From Hydrogenobaculum sp. (lineage in GTDB: Bacteria; Aquificota; Aquificia; Aquificales; Aquificaceae): a stretch of 39,198 nt of DNA. The stretch is from contig JAGDWZ010000035.1 in the NCBI GenBank assembly GCA_023269915.1, positions 1 through 39,198 on the forward strand, given 5' to 3'. Every line of letters begins with the position of its first letter. Positions within the stretch are counted from its first letter, which is position 1. Below, piece by piece: positions 9,364-18,785 of this stretch. Both the position numbers and the translations under genes were made by a program. Below the pieces are notes generated by a model that was not told where the DNA came from, did no database searches, and saw only the letters and a program-made list of their open reading frames with translations.

Positions 9364-10112
9364 ATCTTCTTTTTATTACAAGCTTAATAATATTTGTAAG
9401 CTGGATAGTTCAGGGTATATCTGGATTTGGTGGCGGAGTTTTTATGCTTACGCTGCTTAGCTTGGTTATGAATATAAAATCTGCAGTGTTTACGTTTTCT
9501 TTTATTCAAGCCTTAGGACCTCTTAGCATTTTACTTGCTACTAAAATCTACAAACCAAATATAAGACTTATGCTTTACTTGTTGATAGGGTCTTTTTTGG
9601 GTATATTTTTAGGAACCAACATCTTAAAGGTTATAAATACGCCTTATATGGAAATATTTGCTGGAATTTTTTTCGTAAGCATAGGAGTTTTTGATGGTTT
9701 GGTCATTTTTAAGAAAGAAATTTTAAACATAGGCGCAAAAATAGAATTGCGACATGGGTTTTTGGTGGGTATTATGTCTGGTATATTTTCGGCTATAGTT
9801 GGTGTAGGTGGTCCACCAGTCGCCATATATCTAAGAAATATAGTAAAAGAGTTTGATGAGTATAGATATCTCATATCTCTTTATTTTGTTTTGATAGTTG
9901 GCATTAGGCTTTCTATGTACTATTTACTCCACGTTTTTTCACACGTAAGATACGATTATATAGCTTATTGGGGTATCTCGTCTTTGGCTGGTCTGTGGAC
10001 TGGTAGATTGGTTAGTAGGTTTATAAATAAGCATTATCTTAATTTGAGTGTCCCTTTTCTTACTGTAATATGTGGTTTGTTGTTGATAGGTAAGGGTTAT
10101 TTAAAGCTTTAA
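9360..10112 (+). CDS. TauE/SafE-family sulfite exporter-like membrane protein
   Basis: WIVQGISGFGGGVF, FLVGIMSGIFSAIVGVGGPPVAIYL; TTG start overlaps the previous stop. Confidence 0.85.
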   Translation: MNLLFITSLIIFVSWIVQGISGFGGGVFMLTLLSLVMNIKSAVFTFSFIQALGPLSILLATKIYKPNIRLMLYLLIGSFLGIFLGTNILKVINTPYMEIFAGIFFVSIGVFDGLVIFKKEILNIGAKIELRHGFLVGIMSGIFSAIVGVGGPPVAIYLRNIVKEFDEYRYLISLYFVLIVGIRLSMYYLLHVFSHVRYDYIAYWGISSLAGLWTGRLVSRFINKHYLNLSVPFLTVICGLLLIGKGYLKL

Positions 10113-10166
10113 TGTATTTATGCCTAATGTTATGGTTTTAGATATTTAATATGATATAATATTTAT

Positions 10167-10505
10167 ATGAACAAGAAATCTTCTTTGGAGCTCCAGTGGT
10201 TAGAAGAATTGTCCAAATTGGACAGCTTTGTCATCAAGACCCCGGTTCATAAGCAAGAATTTTGGACTGAATGGCAGGAAAAGTATTCCAAAGCAAGAAT
10301 GGGACGCATAGCCTCTATAAGGATGTTGAGAAAGAAAGGATTGGATGGTGAGCAGATAAGAAACCTAAAAGACACTATAAACTTCTACGATAGCGTTTTG
10401 GATTATCTGAACGATTTTAAGAACATAGCTTTGAACATAAGAGGTTTTTTCTTTACCACAGATACTTTTGAAATAGACGACGAAGATATAGACTTAGATT
10501 TTTAA
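10167..10505 (+). CDS. Hypothetical protein with acidic C-terminus
   Basis: 112-aa ORF, tail EIDDEDIDLDF; -10-like TATAAT 6 nt upstream of ATG; abuts aroK. Confidence 0.65.
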   Translation: MNKKSSLELQWLEELSKLDSFVIKTPVHKQEFWTEWQEKYSKARMGRIASIRMLRKKGLDGEQIRNLKDTINFYDSVLDYLNDFKNIALNIRGFFFTTDTFEIDDEDIDLDF

Positions 10506-11024
10506 GTGGACATTCCTATCTTCTTAGTGGGGTTTATGTGTAGTGGCAAAACATCTGTAGGTAGTATATTATCTTCTAGATTGAATTTTAGCTTTATAGA
10601 CGTAGATAAAGAGATAGAAAATAAACTCCAAATGAAAATAGAAGATATATTCTCTCAGAAAGGGGAACCGTTTTTTAGGGATTTTGAGTTAAAGATATTG
10701 AAAGATGTTTCAAGGCCAAAGAGTGTAATATCTACAGGTGGTGGGCTTGGTGCTAGAAAAGAGGCTATGGAGTTTATGAAAAAAGAAGGTTTTGTAGCTT
10801 TTTTAGATGTATCTTTTGAAGATTTTTACAACCGATGCAAAGATTTGCCAAATAGACCCCTTCTTAAAAAATCTTTGGAAGAGCTAAAAAGTTTATACGA
10901 TAAAAGGTATAGCCTTTATAGTATGGCCCATAAGCGTTTTGATGCTTCTAAAAACCCAGACATCATAGCAGAGGATATAATAAGGCATTATGAGCAATTT
11001 AAAAGAGATATCAGAGCTTGTTAA
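10506..11024 (+). CDS. aroK: Shikimate kinase
   Basis: LVGFMCSGKTSVGSILSSRL (P-loop), FIDVDKEIE, EPFFRDFE, ISTGGG; GTG start. Confidence 0.93.
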   Translation: MDIPIFLVGFMCSGKTSVGSILSSRLNFSFIDVDKEIENKLQMKIEDIFSQKGEPFFRDFELKILKDVSRPKSVISTGGGLGARKEAMEFMKKEGFVAFLDVSFEDFYNRCKDLPNRPLLKKSLEELKSLYDKRYSLYSMAHKRFDASKNPDIIAEDIIRHYEQFKRDIRAC

Positions 11025-11841
11025 GTTTGAGCACACAATATTTGCTTTGCCTTTTGGTATAAGTGCATTTTTGCTTTTGAGCCATGGTTTTGACCTTTGG
11101 AAGTTTTTACTTATCATAGTTGCCATGGTGCTTGTAAGAACAGATGCAATGACCATGAATAGACTATCAGATTTAGATTTAGATAAACTTAACCCCCGCA
11201 CTAAAAATTGGCCTCATGCGAAGGGCACTGTATCGGAGTTTGAGTTAAAGCTTATCATATTTTTAACATCTTATCTTTTTATTTTGGTAAGTTTAATGTT
11301 AAACAAACTTGCATTTTTGCTGTCTCCATTGGTGCTTTTGTCTATTTATGTGTATCCAAAGGCGAAAAGATTTACCTATATGCCCCATATATTTTTAGGC
11401 TTGGTTTATTTTCTTATACCAATAGGTGTAGACGTGGCTTTAAACAGTCATATATCAAAAGAGGCCATAGTTTTAGGTCTTGCGATGGGATTTTGGGTAA
11501 GTGGGTTTGACATGCTTTACGCTCTTCAAGATTATGAATTTGATATAGAGCATGGCGTAAAATCAATAGCCGTTTGGCTTGGAAAAGAGAAAGCTATATA
11601 TACCGCAAGGATATTTCATATAATAACGTTTTTGTGCCTTTTGTGGCTTCATTTTATAGACCATAGACTTGGATTTTTGTATCTTTTGGGACTTTTGGGG
11701 ATAGCAGGATTTTTGGTGTACGAACATAAGCTTATAAAACCAGATGATTTGTCAAAATTAAACAAAGCATTTTTTACTGTAAATGGTTATATAAGCATAG
11801 TTTTTATGCTTCTTATAATGATTTCTTTATGGATTTCATAA
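10990..11841 (+). CDS. UbiA-family prenyltransferase (4-hydroxybenzoate polyprenyltransferase / MqnP-like)
   Basis: KFEHTIFALPFG, NRLSDLDLDKLNPRTKNWP, LQDYEFDIEHGVKSI aspartate-rich motifs. Confidence 0.88.
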   Translation: MSNLKEISELVKFEHTIFALPFGISAFLLLSHGFDLWKFLLIIVAMVLVRTDAMTMNRLSDLDLDKLNPRTKNWPHAKGTVSEFELKLIIFLTSYLFILVSLMLNKLAFLLSPLVLLSIYVYPKAKRFTYMPHIFLGLVYFLIPIGVDVALNSHISKEAIVLGLAMGFWVSGFDMLYALQDYEFDIEHGVKSIAVWLGKEKAIYTARIFHIITFLCLLWLHFIDHRLGFLYLLGLLGIAGFLVYEHKLIKPDDLSKLNKAFFTVNGYISIVFMLLIMISLWIS

Positions 11842-12383
11842 AAAATGAAATAATAAAAGTAGCAAACCTTGTCTTCCAAGAGGGCCTTGTAAACGCCTTT
11901 GCTGGCAACATAAGCTATTCTTACAAGAACGATATGTATATTACAAAAAGAGGTTCTTTTTTTGGAGATTTAACAGAAAAAGATATAATAAAAGTAAATT
12001 TAAACAAACTACCTTCTTCGAAAGCCTCTTCTGAATTTTTTGTCCACAAAGCAATATATCTAAACACCAATAAAAAAGCTATACTTCATACACATCCAAA
12101 GTATACAGTTTTAGCATCTTTTTTCTGCGACAAGATTGAGCCTATAGACTCGGAAGGGAAGCTAGTTTTTGGATATGCACCTGTCTTAGAGGTAGACCCA
12201 CCTTCTTCTTCTAAAGCTTTGGAAGAAGCTTTGTCTTTGACTCTTAAGCACCACAAGATAGTTATAGTAAAAACCCACGGTGTTTTTGCAGCCTCAGGTA
12301 TTCTTATGGAAGCCTACGCTTATACTGGAGCTTTGGAACATTCTAGTTTTATGCTTTTAAAAGCCAAAAACATGATAAAATAA
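11829..12383 (+). CDS. Class II aldolase/adducin-family protein
   Basis: NAFAGNISY, AILHTHPKYT, VIVKTHGVFAAS - metal-binding His motifs of the class II aldolase family. Confidence 0.85.
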   Translation: MDFIKNEIIKVANLVFQEGLVNAFAGNISYSYKNDMYITKRGSFFGDLTEKDIIKVNLNKLPSSKASSEFFVHKAIYLNTNKKAILHTHPKYTVLASFFCDKIEPIDSEGKLVFGYAPVLEVDPPSSSKALEEALSLTLKHHKIVIVKTHGVFAASGILMEAYAYTGALEHSSFMLLKAKNMIK

Positions 12384-12390
12384 AATTAAG

Positions 12391-13200
12391 ATGGATGAAA
12401 TAAGTAGATTTTTAGATGTGGCAAAAAATGCCGCTTTAATAGGTGGAGAGGTGTTAAAAGAATACTTTGGGACTCTTAAAATATCAGATATAGAAGAAAA
12501 GTCTGAAAAAGATTTTGTTAGCTTTGTAGATAAAACATCCGAATCAAAAATAGTAGATTATATAAACTTTATTTTTAAAGACCATCAGATAGTAGGAGAA
12601 GAGGGGGCTTCAATAAACAATAGCCCATACAGATGGTATATAGACCCGCTAGATGGGACAAAAAACTACATAATGGGGTTTCCAATATTTGCTTGTTCTG
12701 TAGGGCTTGCCTACGAAGAGGAGCTCATAGCTGGAGCCGTTTATCTTCCTTACTTTGATAAACTTTATTTTGCGGCAAAAGGTTTAGGGGCTTTTAAAAA
12801 TGGAAAACCCATAAGGGTTAGCAATAGACATATACTAAAACATTGCAACATATGCTACGGTTTTCCTTCTCGTTCAAAAAGAGATTTAAATACTTACCTA
12901 CAAGCATCAAAAGAGCTTTTTATAGAAGCGGCTTCTATGAGGCGCCCTGGGGCTGCGGCTGTAGATATATGTTTTTTGGCAGAAGGTATATTTGATGGTC
13001 TCATGGAGTTTGAATTACATCCTTGGGATGTAGCGGGGGCTTTGATAGTGCTTTTGGAGGCTGGGGGGACTTACTCTTTATCAAATGGGTTAAAAAGCCC
13101 AACCGATGTGGTGGCGTCCAACGGAATCATACATGAGTGGATTTTAGATGTGGTACAAAAGAACGTAGGAGTTAACTATGAAGTATCTTGTAAGCGTTGA
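12391..13200 (+). CDS. suhB: Inositol monophosphatase family protein
   Basis: VGEEG, WYIDPLDGTKNYIMGFPIFACSVGL, HPWDVAGALIVLLEAGG. Confidence 0.9.
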   Translation: MDEISRFLDVAKNAALIGGEVLKEYFGTLKISDIEEKSEKDFVSFVDKTSESKIVDYINFIFKDHQIVGEEGASINNSPYRWYIDPLDGTKNYIMGFPIFACSVGLAYEEELIAGAVYLPYFDKLYFAAKGLGAFKNGKPIRVSNRHILKHCNICYGFPSRSKRDLNTYLQASKELFIEAASMRRPGAAAVDICFLAEGIFDGLMEFELHPWDVAGALIVLLEAGGTYSLSNGLKSPTDVVASNGIIHEWILDVVQKNVGVNYEVSCKR

Positions 13201-14059
13201 TTTTTCGGATATCACAAATTTGGTAATAAGAAGTGCAAAAGTCTTTGCTACAAAGTTAAACGCAGATTTGGAACTTCTTCATGTGATAGCTCCATTTACA
13301 TATCTTCCTTACCCAGAAGGGCTTTCTATAGACATAGTAGATATGGACATCATACAGAAAGCCGAGGAAAATGCAAAAAACTTAGCCTTAGAAAAGCTAA
13401 GCGCCTTAGCAGAATATCTTAAGCCTGTGAATACTACCTACAAAGTGATAGTGGATACACCTTTTGCTGAAATAATATCGAAAGAAGCCGAAGATAACAA
13501 TATGGACGGTATATTTTTAGGAGGTCACAGCAAAAATCTTGTAGAAAAAATACTTGTGGGAAGCACTACGGAGGATGTGGTTAAAAATTCAAAAGCAAGC
13601 TCCATAGTGATAAAGTCGAAAGAGATAGAAAAGCTTGATAACTTGCTTATAGCTTATGATTTTACAAGTATATGCGATAAGATGCTTGATTTTATATTTG
13701 ATACTTTTAAAAGCCTAAAACCACATATTACGCTTCTTCATATAGATAAGGGTATAAGTATAGAGATATCAAAGGATTTATCACAGACCATTGAGCAAAG
13801 TGTAAATGAAGCAAAATTAAAAAAGTTAGAAGATATAAAGAAAAGATTCTCACAAGTTTATAGCTTTTCTTACGAAATAATAAACGATAAAAACGTTGCT
13901 GGTGTATTGGAGAATTTTGCATCCAAGATAAATCCAGACATCGTTTTTATAGCTTCTAAAAGGCCTAAGCTTTTGGAAAGGATATTTGGAGGTGTTGAAG
14001 CACTTAGGATATTAAGGCACATCTCATACCCCCTTTATATATTTAAAGTAGAGGCTTGA
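13178..14059 (+). CDS. Tandem universal stress protein (two USP domains)
   Basis: KYLVSVDFSD...GIFLGGHSKNLVEKILVGSTTEDVVKNSKASSIVI (G2xG9xGS/T), second degenerate USP half. Confidence 0.85.
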   Translation: MKYLVSVDFSDITNLVIRSAKVFATKLNADLELLHVIAPFTYLPYPEGLSIDIVDMDIIQKAEENAKNLALEKLSALAEYLKPVNTTYKVIVDTPFAEIISKEAEDNNMDGIFLGGHSKNLVEKILVGSTTEDVVKNSKASSIVIKSKEIEKLDNLLIAYDFTSICDKMLDFIFDTFKSLKPHITLLHIDKGISIEISKDLSQTIEQSVNEAKLKKLEDIKKRFSQVYSFSYEIINDKNVAGVLENFASKINPDIVFIASKRPKLLERIFGGVEALRILRHISYPLYIFKVEA

Positions 14060-14060
14060 T

Positions 14061-15707
14061 ATGTTTAGAAAAATAGTGTTGTCGTTCCTTCTAATGGGTG
14101 GTGTGGCTTTGGCAAATCCATATTTTGATTATGCCATGTGCCATTATTATATAGATAATCCTCAGAAGGCCTATCCTTATTGTTCAAAGGCTTTAAAAGA
14201 AATGCCCACACCAAGCGTTTTTGAAGATGTGATAAGCATGTATGTGAGGGCTCATTATCTGGAGGGGGCTATATACGTAGCAAAGCTTTATAAAGATAAA
14301 TATCCAGATCTCAAAAGACCTTATATAGACTTATACACTCTTTATACTATGAATAAAAACCACGAAAAGGCAAAAGAAGTATTAGAGGAGGCTATCAAAA
14401 AATTCCCAAAGGATAATTTTTTTGCTATCAACCTTATAACTACGTATTTGCACGACGGAGAAATAGAAAAAGCCGAAGATATATTAAACAAGTTTTTGGC
14501 TTTTAAAAATGAGGGCGAAAAATACATATTTTACTATATAAGGGCTCGTATAGAACTTGCAGAGCAAGATAAAGAAAAAGCCATAGAGGATTTGAAAAAA
14601 GCTATAGAGCTAAAGCCAAATTTTGAAGAAGCCATAGATACGTTGGCTAACATATACGACCAAGAAGGAGACTATCAAAAGGAGCAAAAGCTCTACGAAG
14701 ACATACTTAAGAAAGACCCCACCAACGTAAATGTATTAGAACGTCTTGGTAACCTATTCTTCAAACTTGGGCTTAGCTACAAAGCCTCTGATGTGTTTAA
14801 AAAACTTACGGAACTAAACAAAGGAAATCCAAACTATCAATATCAATACGCAGTGTCTTTGCTTCAAAGTATGAGATACAATAAGGCTATATCTGTTTTA
14901 GAACCTTTATACAAAAATCATCCCAACAACAAAGCTATAGCTTATCTTTATGGTCTAGCTTTAGAAGCTGCTCATAAGCCTGTGAAAGCTTTAAGTGTGT
15001 ATAAAAAGCTTCTTAAAATAGATAGCAAAAACCCAAAACTTTACGAGAGGATAGCGGGTATTTTGATAGACGAGGGTAAATACAACGAAGCAATGCCATA
15101 CATAGAGAAAGGTCTAAAGTTAAATCCACTTAGTTCAAAGCTCTATATCTTTAAAGCCATAATTGCTGCAAGTCATCGTCATTATATAATGGCAAAAGTT
15201 TACGCAGATCAATCTATAAAATTAAATCCACACGACTATAGGAGCTATTTTATAAGAGCTATGATAGAAGATAAGCTCCATCAGATAGACAACGAAATAA
15301 AAGATTTAAAAAAGGTGGTAGCGTTGAAACCAAACGATGCTGAAATGCTTAATTATTTAGGTTATACGATGCTCCTTTACAACAAGGATATAAAAGAAGG
15401 ATTAGAGTATGTAAAAAAAGCTGTGAAATTATCTCCTAAAAACCCTTCTTATCTTGATAGTTTAGCCTATGGTTATTTCCTTTTACACGATTATAAAAAG
15501 GCTTTACAATACGAAGAAGAGGCTTATAAGCTAAATTCAAAGGATTCTGTGATAATAGAACACCTTGGTATGATAAAGCTTATGTTAGGGGATCGGAAAG
15601 AAGCTAAAAGGCTTTTGTTAGAAGCCTTGCATATAGTAAATAAAAATGGAGAAGAAGAGCCGGGTCAAAAGAAAAAAATTTTAGAGTTTTTAAAAGAGAT
15701 AAAATAA
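14061..15707 (+). CDS. Secreted/periplasmic TPR-repeat protein
   Basis: Signal peptide (FRKIVLSFLLMGGVALA) and many TPR units, e.g. AIEDLKKAIELKPNFEEAIDTLANIYDQEGDYQKE. Confidence 0.85.
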   Translation: MFRKIVLSFLLMGGVALANPYFDYAMCHYYIDNPQKAYPYCSKALKEMPTPSVFEDVISMYVRAHYLEGAIYVAKLYKDKYPDLKRPYIDLYTLYTMNKNHEKAKEVLEEAIKKFPKDNFFAINLITTYLHDGEIEKAEDILNKFLAFKNEGEKYIFYYIRARIELAEQDKEKAIEDLKKAIELKPNFEEAIDTLANIYDQEGDYQKEQKLYEDILKKDPTNVNVLERLGNLFFKLGLSYKASDVFKKLTELNKGNPNYQYQYAVSLLQSMRYNKAISVLEPLYKNHPNNKAIAYLYGLALEAAHKPVKALSVYKKLLKIDSKNPKLYERIAGILIDEGKYNEAMPYIEKGLKLNPLSSKLYIFKAIIAASHRHYIMAKVYADQSIKLNPHDYRSYFIRAMIEDKLHQIDNEIKDLKKVVALKPNDAEMLNYLGYTMLLYNKDIKEGLEYVKKAVKLSPKNPSYLDSLAYGYFLLHDYKKALQYEEEAYKLNSKDSVIIEHLGMIKLMLGDRKEAKRLLLEALHIVNKNGEEEPGQKKKILEFLKEIK

Positions 15708-15711
15708 TATT

Positions 15712-16422
15712 ATGAGGATATGGGATTTATCAAGTTTTATAAAGAGCGGTCCTCAAGAAAAGGTAATAAAAACTATCAAAGAAGATGCTCCTTCTTTTGA
15801 AGATACATTAAAATCGGAAGAGACTAAATCAAAATTTATACCTTTTACAAAGGATGGTTTCATGTCTGATAACTCTTCCTTGATAGAAATGTTTAAATTT
15901 TTTGATGTTGTGAGTCAATCTGAACAAGCTATGCCAAAAGAAACGACAAATCATGAACACAATCTAAAAGATCTTATTACCGGTGATACAAATAAAGCCG
16001 TAGGTTATAGTTTTGACAGTTTACCAAAAGATTTAAAAAACGAAATAGAGCAAGCGGTAGATAAGGCTTCTTCAAAATACCATGTTCCAAAAGAGCTTAT
16101 ATATGCCATCATAGACCAAGAGTCGTCTTTTAACCCTTATTCTGTAAACCACAACAAAGATGGAACCACGGATAGGGGGCTTATGCAGATAAACTATGAC
16201 CACAACATAGATATTATGAAAGAGTTTAATATAAAAGATAAAAATCAACTATTTGATATAAACACCAACATAGAAGTGGGCACAGCTATATTGGCTAGAG
16301 ATTTTCAAAAGTATGGCAATTGGCCTACTGCTATAAAAGCTTACAACGGTATAAAAGCCAACAACTGGGATTACGTAAAATCTGTCCTATCGAAGATAAA
16401 AAAGTATCAAAATATTACATAA
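15712..16422 (+). CDS. SLT-domain lytic transglycosylase
   Basis: YHVPKELIYAIIDQESSFNPYSVN...DRGLMQIN...NIEVGTAILARDFQKYGNWPTAIKAYN; no N-terminal signal peptide visible. Confidence 0.85.
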   Translation: MRIWDLSSFIKSGPQEKVIKTIKEDAPSFEDTLKSEETKSKFIPFTKDGFMSDNSSLIEMFKFFDVVSQSEQAMPKETTNHEHNLKDLITGDTNKAVGYSFDSLPKDLKNEIEQAVDKASSKYHVPKELIYAIIDQESSFNPYSVNHNKDGTTDRGLMQINYDHNIDIMKEFNIKDKNQLFDINTNIEVGTAILARDFQKYGNWPTAIKAYNGIKANNWDYVKSVLSKIKKYQNIT

Positions 16423-16427
16423 CACAA

Positions 16428-16447
16428 AAGCGGAAAAACTTCCGCTT
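16428..16447 (-). terminator. Intrinsic terminator for the minus-strand glycine-zipper gene
   Basis: AAGCGGAA-AAAC-TTCCGCTT, perfect 8-bp stem; T-rich (TTTTGTGTT, partly from the stem) on the minus strand. Confidence 0.6.
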
Positions 16448-16471
16448 GTCAACGGCTTATATTTTAAAGAG

Positions 16472-16900
16472 TTATTGATTTGGACAAATTTGCCTTGTCT
16501 CTTCCTTTACAAGATGCCCATTTTCATAATATTTGGTAGTGACTGTCTGACAGCCATTTTGGGCTTGTCCTTGTGGTATTGCCTGTACAGTTTGAGCTCC
16601 GTTTGAATACTGCACTGGTTGATTTTGGGTAGCTGCTTGTTGCGCAGCCTCATTTGCTATCTGACCAAGAGTACCACCTAATATAGCTCCCATTACACCA
16701 CCTATTACACCACCACGCCATCTGTTTGATTGGTCTAGCATTACTCCTGCTGTTGTGCCAAGTATACCGCCTACCGCTGCGCCCTGTTGACCAGCCGGTG
16801 ATAAGCTATATTGTCCTGTTTGTGCACAAGAGAAAAGCAAAGATGATACACAAACTAAACTTAACCATTTGCTATATTTAACTACTTGTTTAACATACAT
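16472..16900 (-). CDS. Glycine-zipper (2TM-like) lipoprotein
   Basis: Lipobox SSLLFSC; AAVGGILGTTAGVMLD...GGVIGGVMGAILGGTLG. Start moved to ATG 16900, correctly spaced from SD GGAGGT. Confidence 0.8.
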   Translation of the reverse strand: MYVKQVVKYSKWLSLVCVSSLLFSCAQTGQYSLSPAGQQGAAVGGILGTTAGVMLDQSNRWRGGVIGGVMGAILGGTLGQIANEAAQQAATQNQPVQYSNGAQTVQAIPQGQAQNGCQTVTTKYYENGHLVKEETRQICPNQ

Positions 16901-16966
16901 ACTTTTTACCTCCATCGTTTTTAATATATTAAGCTATCTTGATTTAGCAATGATATAAATGCCGTG

Positions 16967-16985
16967 GGGGAGTAAAGCACTCCCC
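16967..16985. other. GC-rich hairpin in the 5' intergenic region of the glycine-zipper gene
   Basis: GGGGAGT-AAAGC-ACTCCCC; no adjacent T-run on either strand. Confidence 0.6.
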
Positions 16986-16990
16986 AACAG

Positions 16991-17040
16991 TGGTAAACTT
17001 GTGAATCGTGGTAAACTTGTGAATCGTGGTATACTTGTCA
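16991..17040. repeat. 18-bp direct tandem repeat, 2 perfect + 1 partial copy
   Basis: TGGTAAACTTGTGAATCG x2 then TGGTATACTTGTCA and a further TGGTAT. Confidence 0.9.
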
Positions 17041-17061
17041 TGGTATGTTGATAATATTTTA

Positions 17062-17325
17062 TTATTTATGCTCCATCTTTTTCATGGGATGATGCCACAT
17101 TTTTCTGTGTGGTCTACAGGCTCTTAGCTCTTTCCAGTTTTGGGCTTTTTCTACGCAAGCCTTGTGTTTTTGTAGGAAATCCATTCTCTTGTCAATCATG
17201 TGAAGGATGCGTGCTTTCACGTGCTCAAATTTTTCTTGAGATTTGGTTCCCTTAGAAGTGGTTGGTTGCGCCAATACAACCCCAGATAAAAATGCAACTC
17301 CTAACACTGCTTTTGCTAACCTCAT
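17062..17325 (-). CDS. Small secreted protein, two Cys, His/Met/Lys-rich C-terminus; unknown function
   Basis: Signal peptide MRLAKAVLGVAFLSGVVLAQ; ...CVEKAQNWKELRACRPHRKMWHHPMKKMEHK. Start corrected to 17325 with AAGGAGG SD. Confidence 0.75.
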   Translation of the reverse strand: MRLAKAVLGVAFLSGVVLAQPTTSKGTKSQEKFEHVKARILHMIDKRMDFLQKHKACVEKAQNWKELRACRPHRKMWHHPMKKMEHK

Positions 17326-17455
17326 ATCAAGCCTCCTTAAAGTTGATATTTTAAATATAAGGCTAAGATGATGAAGATTGGATGAAAATGTTGACTTTGT
17401 AATCACATTTAGAACATTGATTATATTTTTGTTAAAATTAGTTTATAATAAAACT

Positions 17456-18784
17456 ATGGAAGATATAAAGGCTATTGTAAAAAATGTTGTCAAAGATGGC
17501 TTTGAGTTTGAGATATATTTGAGCAAATCCAACAAGGTGAAGATAGACATAGAGGATAAGGTTGTAGATAGAATAGAAGCTTCTAACGAGCAAGGCTTAG
17601 GGATAAGGGTTATAAAAGATGGTAAAATGGGTTTTTCTTATACTACAAAACTTACAAAAAAGGATATAGAAAATTGCACTAAAATGGCTATGGATATTGC
17701 TCTTTCTCAGGATAAAGAAGATGTGTTTGAGCTTTTAAAAGAACAAAAAGAAAATAAAAATTCCATAGAACTATTTGACAAAGAAGGTTTATCAAAGGCT
17801 AAAGAGGAAAAGATTAAGAAACTTATAGACATGGAAGATAAAATAAAAGCCTATGATCCTCGTATATCTTTGGTGAGAGACTTATCTTATACAGAGTCCA
17901 TATACTCGTACGTTATGGAGAACTCTTACGGAGTAAAAGTAGAAGAGACGCTTAGTGGTTTTTTTGTTATGGGGTGTGCTATAGCAAAAGATAGCCAAGA
18001 TACCTCGTCAGGATGCTCTTATATGGCAAGTAGATTTTTAGAAGATATTAATTTTGATTTAATATCGAAAGATATAGCTATAAACACCATTAGTCTTTTA
18101 AATCCTAAAAGCTTTGAAACAAGATCGTTGCCAGTTGTATTTTCGCCGGATAGCATGGTATCTTTGTTGAGGGCTTTTTCTAGTATATTTTTGGGGGATT
18201 CTCTTATAAAAAATAAAACAATGCTAAAAGATAAACTGCAAGAGCAAATAGCCAGTGAAGATATAACTATCATAGACGATGGGACTATAAATAGGGCTAT
18301 TGGAAGCTCTTGTTTTGATGCAGATGGAAATCCTACTCAGAAAAATGTTGTGGTGGAAAATGGTATTTTTAAAACATTCTTGCACAATATATATACGGCA
18401 AAGAAATCTAATCAGGAGCCTACTTCAAACAGTGTAAGGGCTGGTTATAAATCCATACCTCAAACGGGCGTTCATAATTTTTATTTAGCTCCAAAGGAAC
18501 ATTCTTTGGATACTCTTCTTGGTGCTTACGAAGAGTGTGTTTACATTACAGAGCTTATGGGGCTTCACATGGCAGACCCTATATCTGGTAATTTTTCTTT
18601 GGGTGCCTCTGGGATTTTTTATAAAAACGCTAAACCTATGTATCCTATAAGAGCTGTTACCGTGGCATCAAACTTTTTAGAGCTTTTGAAAAAGGTAAAA
18701 TTGGTGGGAAACGATTTCAGGTTTTTTGGTCATGTAGGTTCTCCTTCTGTGTTGGTAGAAAATATAACGATAGGTGGGGTGTAG
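17456..18784 (+). CDS. pmbA: TldD/PmbA-family protein (TldE/PmbA-type, no HExxxH)
   Basis: GLGIRVIKDGKMGFSYT, NSVRAGYKSIPQTGVHNFYL, GLHMADPISGNFSLGASGIFYKNAKP. Start at ATG 17456 (MEDIKAIVK), not 17378. Confidence 0.87.
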   Translation: MEDIKAIVKNVVKDGFEFEIYLSKSNKVKIDIEDKVVDRIEASNEQGLGIRVIKDGKMGFSYTTKLTKKDIENCTKMAMDIALSQDKEDVFELLKEQKENKNSIELFDKEGLSKAKEEKIKKLIDMEDKIKAYDPRISLVRDLSYTESIYSYVMENSYGVKVEETLSGFFVMGCAIAKDSQDTSSGCSYMASRFLEDINFDLISKDIAINTISLLNPKSFETRSLPVVFSPDSMVSLLRAFSSIFLGDSLIKNKTMLKDKLQEQIASEDITIIDDGTINRAIGSSCFDADGNPTQKNVVVENGIFKTFLHNIYTAKKSNQEPTSNSVRAGYKSIPQTGVHNFYLAPKEHSLDTLLGAYEECVYITELMGLHMADPISGNFSLGASGIFYKNAKPMYPIRAVTVASNFLELLKKVKLVGNDFRFFGHVGSPSVLVENITIGGV

Positions 18785-18785
18785 T

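Noticed and set aside
5124-10112. TDT transporter and TauE/SafE protein as a dedicated sulfite-export island
   Set aside because: They are separated by ribosomal and tRNA synthetase genes; substrate cannot be judged from sequence, so no system is claimed.
16991-17040. CRISPR-like short direct repeats
   Set aside because: Copies are contiguous with no spacers, the unit is only 18 bp, and there are no cas genes; treated as tandem repeats.
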